From assembly GCA_014529385.2 (NCBI GenBank), contig CM043954.1, forward strand, positions 7,071,806 to 7,131,805: a DNA stretch of 60,000 bases, written 5' to 3'. Each line of letters begins with the position of its first letter. The stretch's first letter is position 1. The translations under genes were made by a program, and so were the position numbers. The notes beneath the pieces are model-generated. The model did no database searches. It was given only the letters and a program-made list of their open reading frames with translations, and had not been told where the DNA came from. The stretch is from Adiantum capillus-veneris (taxonomy: Eukaryota > Streptophyta > Polypodiopsida > Polypodiales > Pteridaceae). Positions 21,499 through 33,429 of the stretch are shown here, one piece after another.

Positions 21499-23666
21499 AG
21501 ACTTCATACGCGTAGGAGACAATGCCTGGAGACTTCATACGCGTATGATGTCTCCTAACTCAAAATTGCTCCAAACTTTAACTGTAGATTCTCCTTGATG
21601 TACTCTAACCACTCCAAGTCTCAGTTTGTGGTTCTGGCACTTTTAGACAGTTCTATTACTTCTTTTTCTGTTTGGTTGCTTGCTACTTCCCTAGGAGGTT
21701 AACTAGGCCAAAAGTGATCCAAATTGAATGAAACTTGATCTCTAGGCCTCTTTTGTGATGGCAAACACTTTGGTGAGCTCAGATGTAAGTTTTGACTTCA
21801 AATTTGGCACTTGAGACATCATACGCGTATGATGTCTTTTGTGGCAAAATGAAGTGACTTTTATCCCAAAGACTCTTTATCACTCAAGAAACTCTCAGCA
21901 ACTTTCAGAATTCAATTTCAACACTTTTTGTGCAAGTTATGGTCAATACAAGCATGAACCTTGCCCAATTTTTGTCTGTTGCACTTTTTAGCCCAAATGT
22001 TCTCCAAATGCAATGAAACTTTGGCTAGGGACTTATTTTATGCTCTAAGACACTAGGGTATACTCAGATGTCTAATTTAACCCAGATTTGGCCTTTAAGA
22101 CTTCATATGTGTATGATGTCTTTTGGCACAGATTTCACTTTTGCTTCTACCCAAGATGCTCCTTGATGTGTACAGCAAGAATAATGCTCACAAAAAATTT
22201 GGGATATCGAAATTCTCAAAATCGCTACTTTTCCCCTTTTACCTTCTTGAATCTACAAAAATCTCCTTAAATCCAAAGATGTGTGTCTAATTGAGATGAA
22301 ATTTTGCAAACAAGCTTAAATCATTTCCAAACCCCCTATGTGGCCAGAAGTGCAATTGGACTGTCAAATCTTGACTTGAGACATCATATGCGTATGATGT
22401 CTATGAGCCCAGATTTTGGAAGTGTCTTTACCTTAGGTCCCTCTTATCATAAGAAACAAGAATATGTGATCACAACAACTTTTAAAGCTCAAAGTTGCTC
22501 TCAAAACACAAAATTTACATGTCACCTTCCATGAAGTGAAAAATTGCACTTTTCTCCCAAGATATGTGTCCAAAATGATTCAAACTTGGTGAGAATGCTC
22601 AAAACAATGTGACAAAGCACCCTATAATGACAAATGGTCGGTTTTATTCAAAAATTGGCCCAAGAGACATCATATGCGTATGATGTCTATGTGCTCCAAA
22701 TACAATGAAATTTGGTCTCTAAGCTTGTTTTGTGGCACTAAACACCCTGGTAAGCTCTGATGTCAACTTTGGTCCCTAAAATTTCCCTTTAGACATCATA
22801 CACGTATAATGTCTATCTGATCAGAATGAAGTGAAATACACTCCAGAGGTCTACCACCTCACAAGAAACTCACATCAGCTTTCAAAATTCAATTTCAACA
22901 CTTTTTGTGCAGGTTATGATCGATTCAAGCATTCACTTTGCCTAGATCTTGTGGCCTTCACAAGCCCCAAAATGCTTCAAATTCAAAGGAAATTTGGCAT
23001 ATTTGATTCCTAAATGCTTTAGATCACAAGGGTGCACTCACATGTATTTTTTGATCTCAAATTTGGCCTCTAGAACATCATACACGTATGATGTCTAGGT
23101 GGTCAGAATGGACTCTTTGTTTCTACCCCATGTGCTCCTTGATGTGTACAACATATGTGCACAACAAAGTTTGGATGTCAAAAACGCACAAAACCACCAC
23201 CTTATGACAAGGAAATCCCTGAAAGAGTAAAATCCTCTCGAAACTCAATTTGTATGCCCAAATGAAGTGAAATTTAGTGTATGTGCTCAACACAACATGC
23301 AAAATAGGGGTGTAAAGTCAAAAAGTCAATTTTTCTACCAGAATTACTCTTTAGATATCATACACGTATGATGTCTGCTGATGAATTATTGGCCATAACT
23401 TTACCACAAGCATCCCCAAGTCTCAATATTGGTTTTCAAGCACTTCTACCAATTTTCATGCAAAAATATGCTCAAAATCACACGTTTCTTTTTTTTTTTA
23501 CGTTTTTGACACTCCATCTTTTGTCTTTTGGGTACCACAGATTGGTCAAAACCCTAGTCTCAAGGTTTACTTAAGGTAAAATCCCCTTTTGAACACTCTG
23601 GTGTAGTCAAATTTGTCAAATTTGGTCTCCAGATGCCTTCTGAGACATCATACGTGTATGGTGTCC
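21499..23666 (-). repeat. Tandem array of about 283-bp units, each with a 24-bp palindrome, in the leader of element E
   Basis: Ten sites carry the half-site AGACATCATACG followed by its reverse complement, perfect at 21814-21837 and slightly degraded elsewhere. Starts: 21499 (partial), 21530, 21814, 22098, 22379, 22665, 22791, 23073, 23353, 23643. Spacings are 284, 284, 281, 286, 126, 282, 280 and 290. Sites 3-6 repeat as sites 7-10 with offsets of 977, 975, 974 and 978, so there is a higher-order period of about 976 bp. Flanking phrases also recur, for example CAATTTCAACACTTTTTGTG at about 21914 and 22889, and TGCTCCTTGATGTGTACA at about 22157 and 23132. The palindrome is better kept than most of the unit. 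Confidence 0.9.
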
Positions 23667-24198
23667 AAGTTTATAGAATTTCATTTTTTCTTCACAGAAC
23701 TCTTGCAAATGCCTTCTTATATGCACAACATCAATCAATCATGAAAAATGTCAACAAAAACCTGTTTATTGCATTTTTATCCTTAAAATCAACTTTTCAA
23801 AGATTGTGAATGCAAACTAACACTTCAACAAATAAATCAGTGATGATGAATAGCTCTAGATCAGAATCAGATAACTTACCTAAAGCTACTCCTACACATC
23901 ATATGGGGGTTTTGAGTTTATGAGTAGAAAAACGCTTCACTACCACATACGGACTAGCAAACGCTTTTATCATCTGACAAATCACTCGACCACCAACTAC
24001 TACTCTAATCTACAACTAATACTACAAACTAAATATATCTAGTCGTAGACCCTCGGCAAGACACACGCTTCCTGGCTATCCACTTGATCTCGGAATATCC
24101 TCTTCCGGATCCACTTAGAAAAATTATCTCTTTAGTCGAAACTAAAGCAAGCAACCATCACACGAGTGTTAGTAGGAATACCTACTCAAGTACTCGTG
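23667..24198 (-). other. Distal leader of element E
   Basis: Between the array and the PBS. A half palindrome (ACATCATATG at about 23896-23905) may be a decayed further copy. Nothing else recognised. Confidence 0.4.
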
Positions 24199-24217
24199 TC
24201 CCCAGCAACGACGCGAA
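24199..24217 (-). other. Putative tRNA-Asp-like primer-binding site of element E
   Basis: Minus strand TTCGCGTCGTTGCTGGGGA, which matches the A/B site TGGC(G/A)CC(G/A)TTGCCGGGGA at most positions. It directly follows a possible LTR end GTAACA. Confidence 0.6.
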
Positions 24218-25174
24218 TGTTACGGGAGCGAATCACACCACCCATAAAGTACATGCAACACTACCTAGATCAACATAATGTCAATCGAGGACACATATGA
24301 CAAGATAGGTGCACAAAGGCAATCTCTTTAGCTTGTCAGGTTGAGACCATTCCACACATACAACACTCTAAAAGGCCAACTAAACCACAATCAAGAATCT
24401 CACTGCTCTCAACTACACCGCCTAACCCACATACACACAAATAGAAGGGAACTCACCAAATCATACCAGAATTGTACGAAACTTAAGGAACACTAACCCC
24501 TCACTAGGATACACCTGTCCCAAAGCCTCTACATTCAAAATCCTCACTCCAAACCCATCTACAAAAAAATATTATGAAGACAAAGTAGCATTTTAAAAGT
24601 TCCCAAAATTAAAATCTATGAGTACGTATGCGTAGCTTACGTCGCCACAATTCCATCAACTACTTGCAGGCAGAAAATAGACATCATTTGATACACTTAC
24701 AACCACAAATAGCTCGTAGATGAGTTAGCATGCGAGCTCGGTTTTGCATGGAATGCTTGGCATTGTTGTGTAGCTCTCTTCGAGTCTATCGCAATGGTGC
24801 AAGCAAATCTCCTATGCGATGAGCAAGCAGGGAGTAGCGCCAGGATGAAGCTTACGTTCTCTCTCACACATAGTCAATGGCAGCTCAAAACTTTGATTAT
24901 GATTAAAAGTTCTCTTTACAAAATGACCTAGGTACCTTATATAATAAGGCTACCATAGGTTAAAACCTAAAACAGAGTTCAATGGGTCAAATGGATTTGT
25001 ATTTACAATTTGGAAGTGTCATCGCACCCCAACTTCTGCAACTAAAATAGCTAATGATTACAATTGATGTTTTTAACCATAATCCGTATCATTCCATAAC
25101 TCTCAAAAACTAAGACTATGGTACAAAAATTGAGTTATGTTGTACTATTGACCCATGGGTCAACACTATCTCAA
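24218..25174 (-). repeat. Putative 5' LTR of element E
   Basis: About 957 bp from TGTTGACCCATGGG at 25174 to CCCGTAACA at 24218, so TG...CA. A TATA-like box (TTATTATATAAGG, minus strand, about 24938-24950) lies about 230 bp into it. Right of it, copia coding sequence resumes. No second LTR in the window, hence moderate confidence. Confidence 0.6.
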
Positions 25175-26262
25175 TGCGCTTGCTACCTAGTATGTCCCAT
25201 ATCACACGATACCTGAACTGTATGTGATTTGACTTGGCATAAAAAACGGAGTTCTTCATTGACACAATAGCACTGTGACTATCACAATGCACCACTAGAG
25301 TCTGATAAATTCCAAATGTCTTCCACTAGACATACTAAACATATAGCTTCCTTGCTAGCACCAAAAACTGCAACATACTCTACCTCTATGGTGGAATACG
25401 AAGTGCAATCCTGGAGACATGATCTCCATGGCATGCATAGCCCGCATCTGTGTAACTCACTATGGATACATCACTATTTCCAAAGTGTAAACACTTTCTT
25501 GTTATACCCTTAAGGTATCACAGAATGTGTTGCATGCTTCCCAGTGCTTCCTGCAAGGATTTTTCATAAATTTGCTAAACCACTCCACTACCAATGCAAT
25601 GTCTGGTTTGGTGGCTACCATGGCGTACATAAGACTGTCTACATTTGAAGAATATGGTACCTTTGCCATTATTTTTTTTTCAGCATCAAATTTGGGAGCA
25701 TTATTCTTGCTAAGTTTTTCATATGCTTGCATTTGGATACTTGATGTAGCCTTCTCTCCTACATATTAAAACTTTGCAAGACCTTGTGGATATACATTTC
25801 TTGAGATAACTCCAATATTCCACATTTTCTATCCCTCTTGATATACATAACAAGACGGTGACTTGTATCTCTCAAATCCTTCATCGCAAACTGTGTACTA
25901 AGTCACTTCTTCAAAATGGCAATCTCATCTTTGGACTTCTTGGCAATGAGCATATCATATAAAGTACCAATCTGATAAGTGAACCATCATTCAACTTCCG
26001 GGTATACAAGCAATGATCTTCTTGGCTATGTACATAACCTTGGGATTGCATGTACTTGTCTATTTTTTTGTACCTCTGATATGAGCCTTATTTTAAGCCA
26101 TACAATATCTTATGTAGTTTACACACCAATTCTGCCCTTGTAGGATTTTCAGGTTCAACTTCAAAACCCTTTGGCTATTTCATGTGGACATCCTCTTCTA
26201 GATCCCCGTGAAGGAAAGCCATTTTCATGTCCAACTACTCAAAACCATTGTTGCGTGATCGC
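25175..26262 (-). pseudogene. Copia F: RT to RNase H fragment of a Ty1/copia element
   Basis: Read on the minus strand: LDMKMAFLHGDLEEDVHMK (about 26245-26190), LVCKLHKILYGLK (about 26130), YMQSQGYVHSQEDHCLYT (about 26050), YSSNVDSLMYAM and TKPDIALVVEWFSKFMKNP (25660-25560), then copia RNase H remains with TLVVHCDSHSAI (about 25290) and SNHIQFRYRVI (about 25225). Several stops and frame changes break it. It ends at 25175 where the LTR of element E begins. The RT overlap with copia D is clear (GDLEEDVHMK, YMQSQGY, QEDHCLYT in both), so both belong to one family. Confidence 0.8.
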
Positions 26263-27225
26263 CAACTCGACATCAAAAGCACAAAAAACCTCCTATGGTG
26301 AGGGTACTGTAAGAGGGGAACTCTAGTTACCTGTATCATTGAAGGTATCTCAACATTCGAGAATACCCCAGCTCAAAGAAAACCTCACGCTATCGACCCT
26401 CCAAAGGCTATGCAGACACAAAAGGACTAGCCACAGTCTCAAAAAGGGCTCTTCCGTTTCGAGTCTCAGAAACGGTCAAGAAAACTGCCAAACTAGTTAA
26501 AAAGTGGTTCCACACGTAGTACAATGGGCAATGTCTGCAACTCAACGTACATGAATGATCGCGCTCAAATAGGCACTAAGAATTGCTACATGCAGTAAAA
26601 GTGATCCTTGCGGGGATATCTCATCTCAAAGAGCTCAATAGAACTATGGTATGCTAAAACAAACATGCATCTATCAACGCATCTATCTGCGGAGAAACTA
26701 ATGTCAAAATGACTGCCAAAATCGCCTGAAAAAGCGTTGTGTCTGTAAGTGTCTGGAAACGTGGAGAAACTGCATGTAGACGACCTCAAAAGCCCCCTGT
26801 AACATGCGTGTCGGTGTTGATATGTGTTGATTTTCGCCGCCAAACATAAATATGCTAGTCGAATAGCAGTCAAGAGTGTCATAGCCAAAAACCATGCCGT
26901 AAGGTCCGATCGGTGCGCTCGGTGTCGATGTCGCCTGTCACTATTCTATGGTAGAGGCACCTCACATGTGCATGTCACAAGCATGACCGTCCGCAGGAAA
27001 GCGCTTGTCCGTGGGAACGCTCGATGTCGGGGTCGGATGTTGGAAATCCACCGCAATGAGAGGTGATGTTGAGCCGATGTCGAATCGCAAGAATCAGTGT
27101 TGAAATCGATGTGCCGATGCGGAGCGGCTAATCGTCGATGTCGAAGCCACCTCCCGCCGCCGGATGGGAGTTTCCTAATCCCAAAGACGAAGCCCTGGAG
27201 TGGAATCACTGATGTTGAGTATCCT

Positions 27226-27263
<38 letters not shown>

Positions 27264-27798
27264 GTTGAGGACTCCTTGGGAGCGGGCCCTTGCACACAAA
27301 GGTGTGGAAGTCCATAATTTTATTAAAAAAACTGATTCTGCACAAACTCTGACGAGCCAGACTGACGAGCACTGTCGAGATGTGTCAAGCTTTGCTACAC
27401 GATTCCGACTTGCTCCAATTCCGCTCAACAAGGCCTTCATCAACCTCAGCGCTGCAGCCCGCTTCTCTAATTTCTGCTTGCTGCGGCCTTGAATTGCAAG
27501 CCTTGTCTCCTGCTCATGATGCCAAGCTGAAGCCTTTGTGCTCACGAGCTCGCTGTCGACTTGCCTGGCTGCCCTGATTATGCCCCAGAATCCGAATTTG
27601 CTCGACTCTCTGTCTGCTGCACCCGATTGCTCCAAGGTGCCAACCTCCCTTTCTTTGCTTGGTGCTCCTTGCCCGACTCAATTGCTTGCACCTCGATGCA
27701 GCCCGATTCTACTCTCTGAAGCTCAAACCTACACAGCTTGCCAAAGCTCGCTAGCTCATGGTCGGTGGACACGTGGGGCTCGAGAGCCGTGTTCCTGG
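26263..27798 (-). other. Unassigned segment between copia F and a short LTR
   Basis: Contains a (CT)n run at 27222-27262 and GC-richer sequence than its surroundings (26880-27800). Minus-strand frames 27811-27578 and 27635-27261 are open (77 and 124 aa) but I recognise no domain. It could be the leader and deleted 5' part of the copia element whose LTR may be at 27813-27993. Confidence 0.35.
27222..27262. repeat. (CT)n microsatellite
   Basis: About 20 units. Confidence 0.95.
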
Positions 27799-27810
27799 GC
27801 TCAGATACCA
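27799..27810 (-). other. Putative copia primer-binding site
   Basis: Minus strand TGGTATCTGAGC, one base off the initiator-Met site TGGTATCAGAGC, two bases after a possible LTR end CTACA. Confidence 0.55.
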
Positions 27811-27812
27811 CT

Positions 27813-27993
27813 TGTAGATCCTATGATGCAAAGAGTGCAAGGGAAGGAGAGAAGGGGAAGGGGATGGAGAGCACACAGTCTTGTGGGTGGAGCTTGTGAG
27901 AGTAACCTCACTCTCCTTATTTACTATATAATCAAGAATACAAGTAAAATGGGCCACCCGGCCATATCCGGGCATGGGGCCCGAAACCCAACA
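27813..27993 (-). repeat. Putative short copia LTR
   Basis: About 181 bp from TGTTGGGTTTCGGGCCC at 27993 to ATCTACA at 27813 on the minus strand. A TATA-like TTATATAGTAAATAAGG is about 70 bp in. Size and PBS fit a plant copia LTR. Only one copy is seen. Confidence 0.5.
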
Positions 27994-28836
27994 ACAGTCG
28001 AAAGGGTGGCAAAACATAGTCTAACCCTAGTAGCTAAAACGCTCAAGGACAAGAGACTTGTGTACTCCTCAGTGACTGTGACTGTTGGACTCTACTCTCC
28101 CTAGAGCACTGCTAGTGATAGGAATGCCACCAGTAGATTGGGTTGTTTGCTTGTTTGTTTAATTTCGTTTGAATCTACATCCTTGATTCTAACCTTGTGA
28201 TACTCAATATGTTTTATAGGTTGTATGTACATCTTTGACTCATTGAAAATAACTTGTGAGATGCAAATGAATTTTTTAGATTCTAGGTGTCAGAGACCCA
28301 TCTGCACCCTATCCAATGAAGATGCATGTGTGTGATTTTGGGTCTAGCTTCTTGTGTAGCTCTTAAAAGTTAAGGGACATGTGAGAATGTCTCACACCCA
28401 CATACATGCAATCTGTCATAGTTTGGCTTTTTGCTAGTCCATTTCCTATGAATTCCTATAGTTCAATGGCGTATTGGGTGATCGATTGATTATGTAAATT
28501 GTAATGGAAAGGGAAAAATATTTATTTATTTCAGTTGACAGGTGGCAAAAGCATAAGCAAACTTCCACTATGCGAAAGGGTAACAAGTTTATAGATATCT
28601 TATTATCGATGTACTCTTTATAAACCATTGTCACGTTATGTCCGAGCGGACAATTTATAATCACTTTTGAGCATTTATGAATTTATAAATAAATATATGC
28701 AAGTGTGAACTCCTCACTCTTGCGGGGGGAGATTGCAACCAATGTTTGTGTTATTTTTCTCTTCTCCATCACCTCTTCTCTAGTCATGCTGGTATAGCAC
28801 TCCGCTCTAGGAGGTGCACTTGCATGCACTCTTCTA

Positions 28837-28883
<47 letters not shown>

Positions 28884-28889
28884 GCAGCC
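27994..28889. other. Unassigned segment with a (CT)n run
   Basis: No ORF with a recognisable domain. A (CT)n run of about 22 units lies at 28836-28880, immediately left of the LINE. Confidence 0.5.
28836..28880. repeat. (CT)n microsatellite next to the LINE
   Basis: About 22 units just left of the LINE 5' region. Confidence 0.95.
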
Positions 28890-29109
28890 GTTTTTTGACC
28901 TGCAAAACAGTAGTTCACCCTTTTGATCATAACTTCTTCATCGAACTCTGATTTGGGTGATCTATAGCCTCAATTGAAGAGCACAACGCCCTCTACACAT
29001 TGATGTAAAAACAAACAAAAAATTAGAGTTATGGAAGGCTTTTCTACAACAGTATTTTTTAAGTGAACAGGTTTGGAGAAGTCGACTCTCATCTCTTATT
29101 TTGCATACA

Positions 29110-30078
29110 ATGTCTTCCGGCACTTGCAAGGGTTCTTCTTCTTCAACATGGTCCACAACCATTGTAGAAAATGCTCCAAAATCTCCTAAGTGTAGAGATA
29201 GAAACACAACCACTCAACCAACGAAATCGAAAACCATGATCATGACATACTTGGTATTGTTGCAAGAGACCGTAAGCAAACAAGGTGAAGACTTACGGGC
29301 ACTTACAATGGACAATGGCACGCTAAGGGTTCTTGTGGTTGAGAATGAGAATATCAAGAGGACACTTGGGATGCAAACAACACGTTTGATGATACTTGAA
29401 TAGGAAGTCAAGGAATGTAAATGCTCTCTTGTGGACTTGAATGCTTTGAAAGAGCACATGAGTAAAGTAGAGCATGACCATGTATTGAAAGAGGAGAAAT
29501 TTGACACCAAGAGCCGGGATATATGCAACATGAAAAATGTATGCACAAACAAATCTCGGGCTGATGTATGTGGTAGCAATGTGGTTCCTAATTCCTCCCT
29601 CATGCAAGTTATGGCTCAAATAAAGAATGTTGAGAATGTGGATGTAGAGCAGTTGAAGGAATGGGAGCAATGTCCTGAGAACATTGTTATCCATGTAATT
29701 CCCAAAGATAAGTTAGAGACACTTACTTCTCTTGCCATTTCTATCAAAGATTTCTTCAAAACCCACTTTGGCATGTCCGGAGTTATGGGTTACGGAGCAC
29801 ATAGAGTAAGTAAACAAGGAGCTCCTCGCTTTGAAGATTGGCCAATTGTATACAGCATGCCAGATGAGACCAAACAAAAGATTATCCTTGATAATATTTG
29901 GATCAATTTGAGGGATACAAAAAAGTTTGTATGTAAAGATCTCACTATTAAGAAACAAAATATGTGTCGCAAGACATATGAGGAGAGAAATAAGAAAAAC
30001 AAGAAGATCTCTCATGAAGACAATGTGCCCAAGGAGGAGGCAAGGGATATGCAACCTATGAGGTTGGGCTACAATTGA
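29110..30078 (+). pseudogene. LINE ORF1-like protein
   Basis: Begins at an ATG at 29110 and ends at 30078, with one in-frame TAG at 29401. ORF1 proteins of L1-like elements bind their own RNA. The N-terminal half is hydrophilic with heptad-like stretches (SKQGEDLRALTMDNGTLRVL). The C-terminal half resembles L1 ORF1 RNA-binding modules: GYGAHRVSKQGAPRFEDWPI, then WINLRDTKKFVCKDLT and a basic, Lys-rich end (TYEERNKKNKK). The assignment comes from position before the endonuclease and this pattern, so it is moderate. The codon pattern is AT-rich like the rest of the LINE. Confidence 0.6.
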
Positions 30079-30880
30079 AAGTATGCTTTTGAAATTGCAA
30101 TGGATACCCATGGAATGTGGGGGTTGGCATTGATGAACTCACAAGCAAAGCCGATGTTGTACTTCTTGTTGGGAGCATGATACACAAAGATTAACAGGTT
30201 AAAGGATTACAATGTACATTCATTGATGTGGTCAAAGAATCTCAAACACCAAAGAGGGCAAGGAGGGGTAGCATATATGGTTAATAAAGGTTTGGAAGAT
30301 TTTGTATCAATTGTGAAAGATGACTAACACAAATGTTATGTATGGCTGAAAATTACGACACCAAAAAGAGAAGCCATTCTGGTAGTCAGTTGCTACATTT
30401 CTCATCATGAATCCCCCCTTTTATGATTGTATGGATAGAAAGAAACCATTTTTATTTAGAGGAGGACATTGCTTATTTTAAGAGAAAATGTGATGTTATT
30501 GTCTTTGGGGATATGAATGCTCGCACAAAGACATTGTAACATGATACTCAATGATTTGATATGCCATACATTTCCAAGGAATTGGAGGAAGTTCACTTGT
30601 ATGATCGTACCTCAATGGATGAGAAAGAGTTGGATCACTATGGAAAGTTACTTTTACACATGTGTAATAGCACGTGTATGCTCATTGCCAATGGTGTATC
30701 TTTGTGGAGTGGAACCATTGATGGATTTACATGTAGAAAACATAATGGGGATAGTGTGATTGACTATATGCTACTCTCCAAAGCCATCATGTATCGTATA
30801 TAGAGTTCTACGTTTGGCAAATGGACTCTAGGATCAGACCATTGGACCTTATGTATTGACCTTGCATGTGCATTGTGGAG
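30079..30880 (+). pseudogene. LINE ORF2 endonuclease domain (broken)
   Basis: Pieces of an exonuclease-endonuclease-phosphatase fold appear in alternating frames: GQGGVAYMVNKGLEDF (about 30255-30300), then a GDMNAR-type box (gggatatgaatgctcgcaca at about 30508-30527), LIANGVSLWSGTIDGFTC (30681-30735), SVIDYMLLSKAIM (about 30754-30790) and LGSDHW (about 30828-30845). These are the Asp/Asn/His boxes that nick target DNA. Frame changes occur around 30550 and 30800 and stops at several points. Confidence 0.75.
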
Positions 30881-32141
30881 TAGAAACTAAGCATGATAAT
30901 CTCAACTAAAGGGAAGAAAAGTTATCACCATGTATGGATTTCAAACAGGCACATATGTACGTTGAAATGGTTGAGCAAAAGTTATGGATGACAAAGATTC
31001 AATATGATACACCATTGGAAACTAAATGGAAAGCTTTCAAGAAATTTATTTGTTCTTGTGTTGAAGAATGCTTTTTCATAGAGCATGTCCATGGTATCAA
31101 CAAAGATAGATCATGCAAAAGGTGGTTTCATAAAAGAATGTGAAGATGCTCGAAAGTCCTTGATAAAGCTTGATGCAACTATAGACAAAACCAACTATCA
31201 AAATCATTTGCATACATACAAGGCATTGATTCAAAAGAAGAGAAGAAGATGGGAAGTAAAGCAACAATTTTTTCAAGTCCAAGAAAAGGCATGTGCATGT
31301 GGAATATTTTGGAGAAACTTGAGGGGCAAGCGGGTTGAGAGTTTTGGTAATTTGAGTCTTGTAGATATATGCACATATTGTAGGTAACTATATGAGCAAC
31401 TAAATGCTGAAAAAATTATCATTTTATGGTTCACTCCGGTGTATGCCCTCTTTTTTTACTATTGAGGATGTATGTTGTGGGCTCCAAAAGTTGGCCACTT
31501 GCAAAGCGGGATACCTTCAAGGTATCAATCCCTAAATGATTAAGTGGATGAGAGATTTTACACATAAGTGTATGTGTGATATATTCAACCTTGTACTTCA
31601 ACATGGTATGCCTTATGATTGGAGTACTAATTGGGTCAAGACTTTGCATAAAGGAGGGGATGTAAACAATGTAAATAACTACCGGACTATAATGATTGGG
31701 TCTCTTATGGGAAAGTTGTTTGGGTGCATAATGGAGATAAAATTGAGTGATTGGGCTAAAGAGAATGGCAAGCATACAAAAGGACAAGTGGGGTTTTGTC
31801 AATGCCATAGTACCATTGATCATCGTGTCACTCTTTGTGTTCTCATGGAGGAAAGTCGGTTGAAAGGCAAGAGATTGTATTTTTGCTTTGTGGACTTTAA
31901 GAAAGCTTTTGATATGATTCCATGTAACAATTTGTGGAGAAGGATGAAAGAACTCCAAGTGCCAAGTGAGTTTATGCTTGCAGTTTCTTGAATTTATGAG
32001 AAGGTGATGTGTCAATTGCGCATGGGAAGAGGAAATTCAAAAAAATATTTGCAAGCACTTTTGGGGTTAAACAAGGACGTTTGTTGTCACCCACTCTCTT
32101 TGGTCTATGCATCAATCGATTGGAACTTTGTGGACTTTAAG
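30881..32141 (+). pseudogene. LINE ORF2 reverse transcriptase (truncated)
   Basis: After a linker of degraded sequence, the frame 31536-31991 holds HGMPYDWSTNWVKTLHKGGD, NNYRTIMIGSLMGKLFG, GQVGFCQCHSTIDHRV and the catalytic box A LYFCFVDFKKAFDMIP. A frame change near 31990 leads to GVKQGR.LSPTLFGLC.NRLE (about 32062-32125). The YADD-type catalytic box would come next but the B LTR starts at 32142. The pattern GVKQG.PLSPTLFGL is typical of plant LINEs; I do not assign a clade. Confidence 0.8.
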
Positions 32142-32715
32142 TGTTAACCCTCATGCACATCCCTATCACCTAAGACGGACGCCGTATTATTTATTTGGTA
32201 GAGTCAGGTATCGGGTTTGTCGGTCTAATAGGAAAAGAGTAAGAGTGATCGCCAATGAGAGACGCACTCTAACTGGAACATTCAAGGGATTAGTTGGCTA
32301 AGCATGGGCGCCCAAGTGTGAATGGAGCGAGCTCATATAAAAGTCAACTAAACCTAAAATTCACTCATTCTCTCATTTGTGCAATTGAAGAGTGCTCTTG
32401 CTCCATCTCCATCTTCTTCTTCTTCATCCCCTTGTGTGTGTGTGTGTGTGTGTGTATGCGTGAGAGAGAGAGAGAGTGTGCGATCGAGCATTGCGGCGAC
32501 ACCACGGCGGCAAAGCGGTTGAGCGCGGCGTAGCGACGTCTCCCTCTTCTTCGCGGCGAGGAATCTTCCACGACAGCAAGCGTAGAGCGGTGAGTGACAC
32601 AGCATCGTTTTCTTTGAGCTTACTAGTTTAGGCTAATTGCGTGCTTGGAGCCATATTGGCTCGCACACAGTGTATTGGCAAGTTCCTTCCATTGACACGT
32701 TGACATACGCGCACA
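32142..32715 (+). repeat. 5' LTR of element B
   Basis: About 574 bp, TGTTAACCCTCATGC to GCGCACA. Aligns with A 5368-4785. Contains (GT)n at about 32434-32453 and a short (GA)n at about 32462-32475, where A has a long (CT)n run in the same relative place. Confidence 0.88.
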
Positions 32716-32719
32716 TTTT

Positions 32720-32737
32720 TGGCACCATTGCCGGGGA
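32720..32737 (+). other. Primer-binding site of element B (tRNA-Asp type)
   Basis: TGGCACCATTGCCGGGGA, matching the Athila tRNA-Asp site with two G-to-A changes. Confidence 0.82.
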
Positions 32738-33429
32738 AATGCCATACACTAAGCTTGAGTGTCACTCTGTGTTTCTTTGTGGTGCAATTTCAATTGTAGG
32801 AAAGGTAGGGAAGGAGGGTGTGTGTGTTGAGAAGAAGGATTTTGTTTTTCTACTGTGTATTTATTTGTTAATGAGGTTTTGAAAGGTACTGTGTTTTCTC
32901 TGTGATAAAGTGTTAGTATTAGTTCTGTGTAATATAAAGTACAGTAAGTAGGAAGTAGATCTGTTAGAGCTAATGAAGTGTGTTAGTGTGTAACAGTAGG
33001 TGTATTAGTTGTAAGTAGGTAGGTAGAGTGTGTGTGTGCTCGCGCACAGGCCGCGACGACCTTATCCAAAAAAATAAAAAAAATAAAGGTAGGATCGGGA
33101 TCGGGAATATTTTCCAGACCCAAGCCCAAGCTCACGCTCAAGCTCGGGCCTCAGTCGCCCTTTAAAATAATGTATTTTAGCCTCATACGTAGCTAAAAAT
33201 CGATTTTTTTGAGGACCAACGGAGCTTCAGGTGACCGAACGTTGTGCTGTAAAGCACACCGCAACCCTCTGAGTGATATGCTCGTTTTGAGCTATCACAA
33301 ACTTTAATCAAAAAACCAATCATTAAAAAACATTAAAAATATAAAAAAACGAGTGAAAACGGACGCCTAAAAAAGTAAGCGGTTAACCTTCGAGGTTATT
33401 CGCCGACGCTTGTAGGGTGCCAAAGGCAC
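32738..33429 (+). other. 5' leader of element B
   Basis: About 690 bp, counterpart of A 4762-4017. Non-coding, with shared blocks just before the Gag ATG. Confidence 0.7.

Larger units (their letters stand above)
28890..32141 (+). mobile_element. LINE (non-LTR retrotransposon), cut at its 3' side by element B
   Basis: Order on the plus strand: short 5' region, ORF1, then ORF2 with an apurinic-type endonuclease followed by RT. The RT stops at 32141, where the LTR of B begins; the rest would lie beyond the far end of B. The 5' end is approximate and abuts a (CT)n run. Several stops and frame shifts show it is inactive. Confidence 0.8.

Noticed and set aside
21499-23666. CRISPR-like array
   Set aside because: Spacing of about 283 bp with homologous, not unique, spacers and a plant TE context; this is a tandem repeat.
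26880-27800. GC-richer segment as a host exon
   Set aside because: Open frames on both strands have no recognisable domain, and a copia-type PBS lies at its edge.
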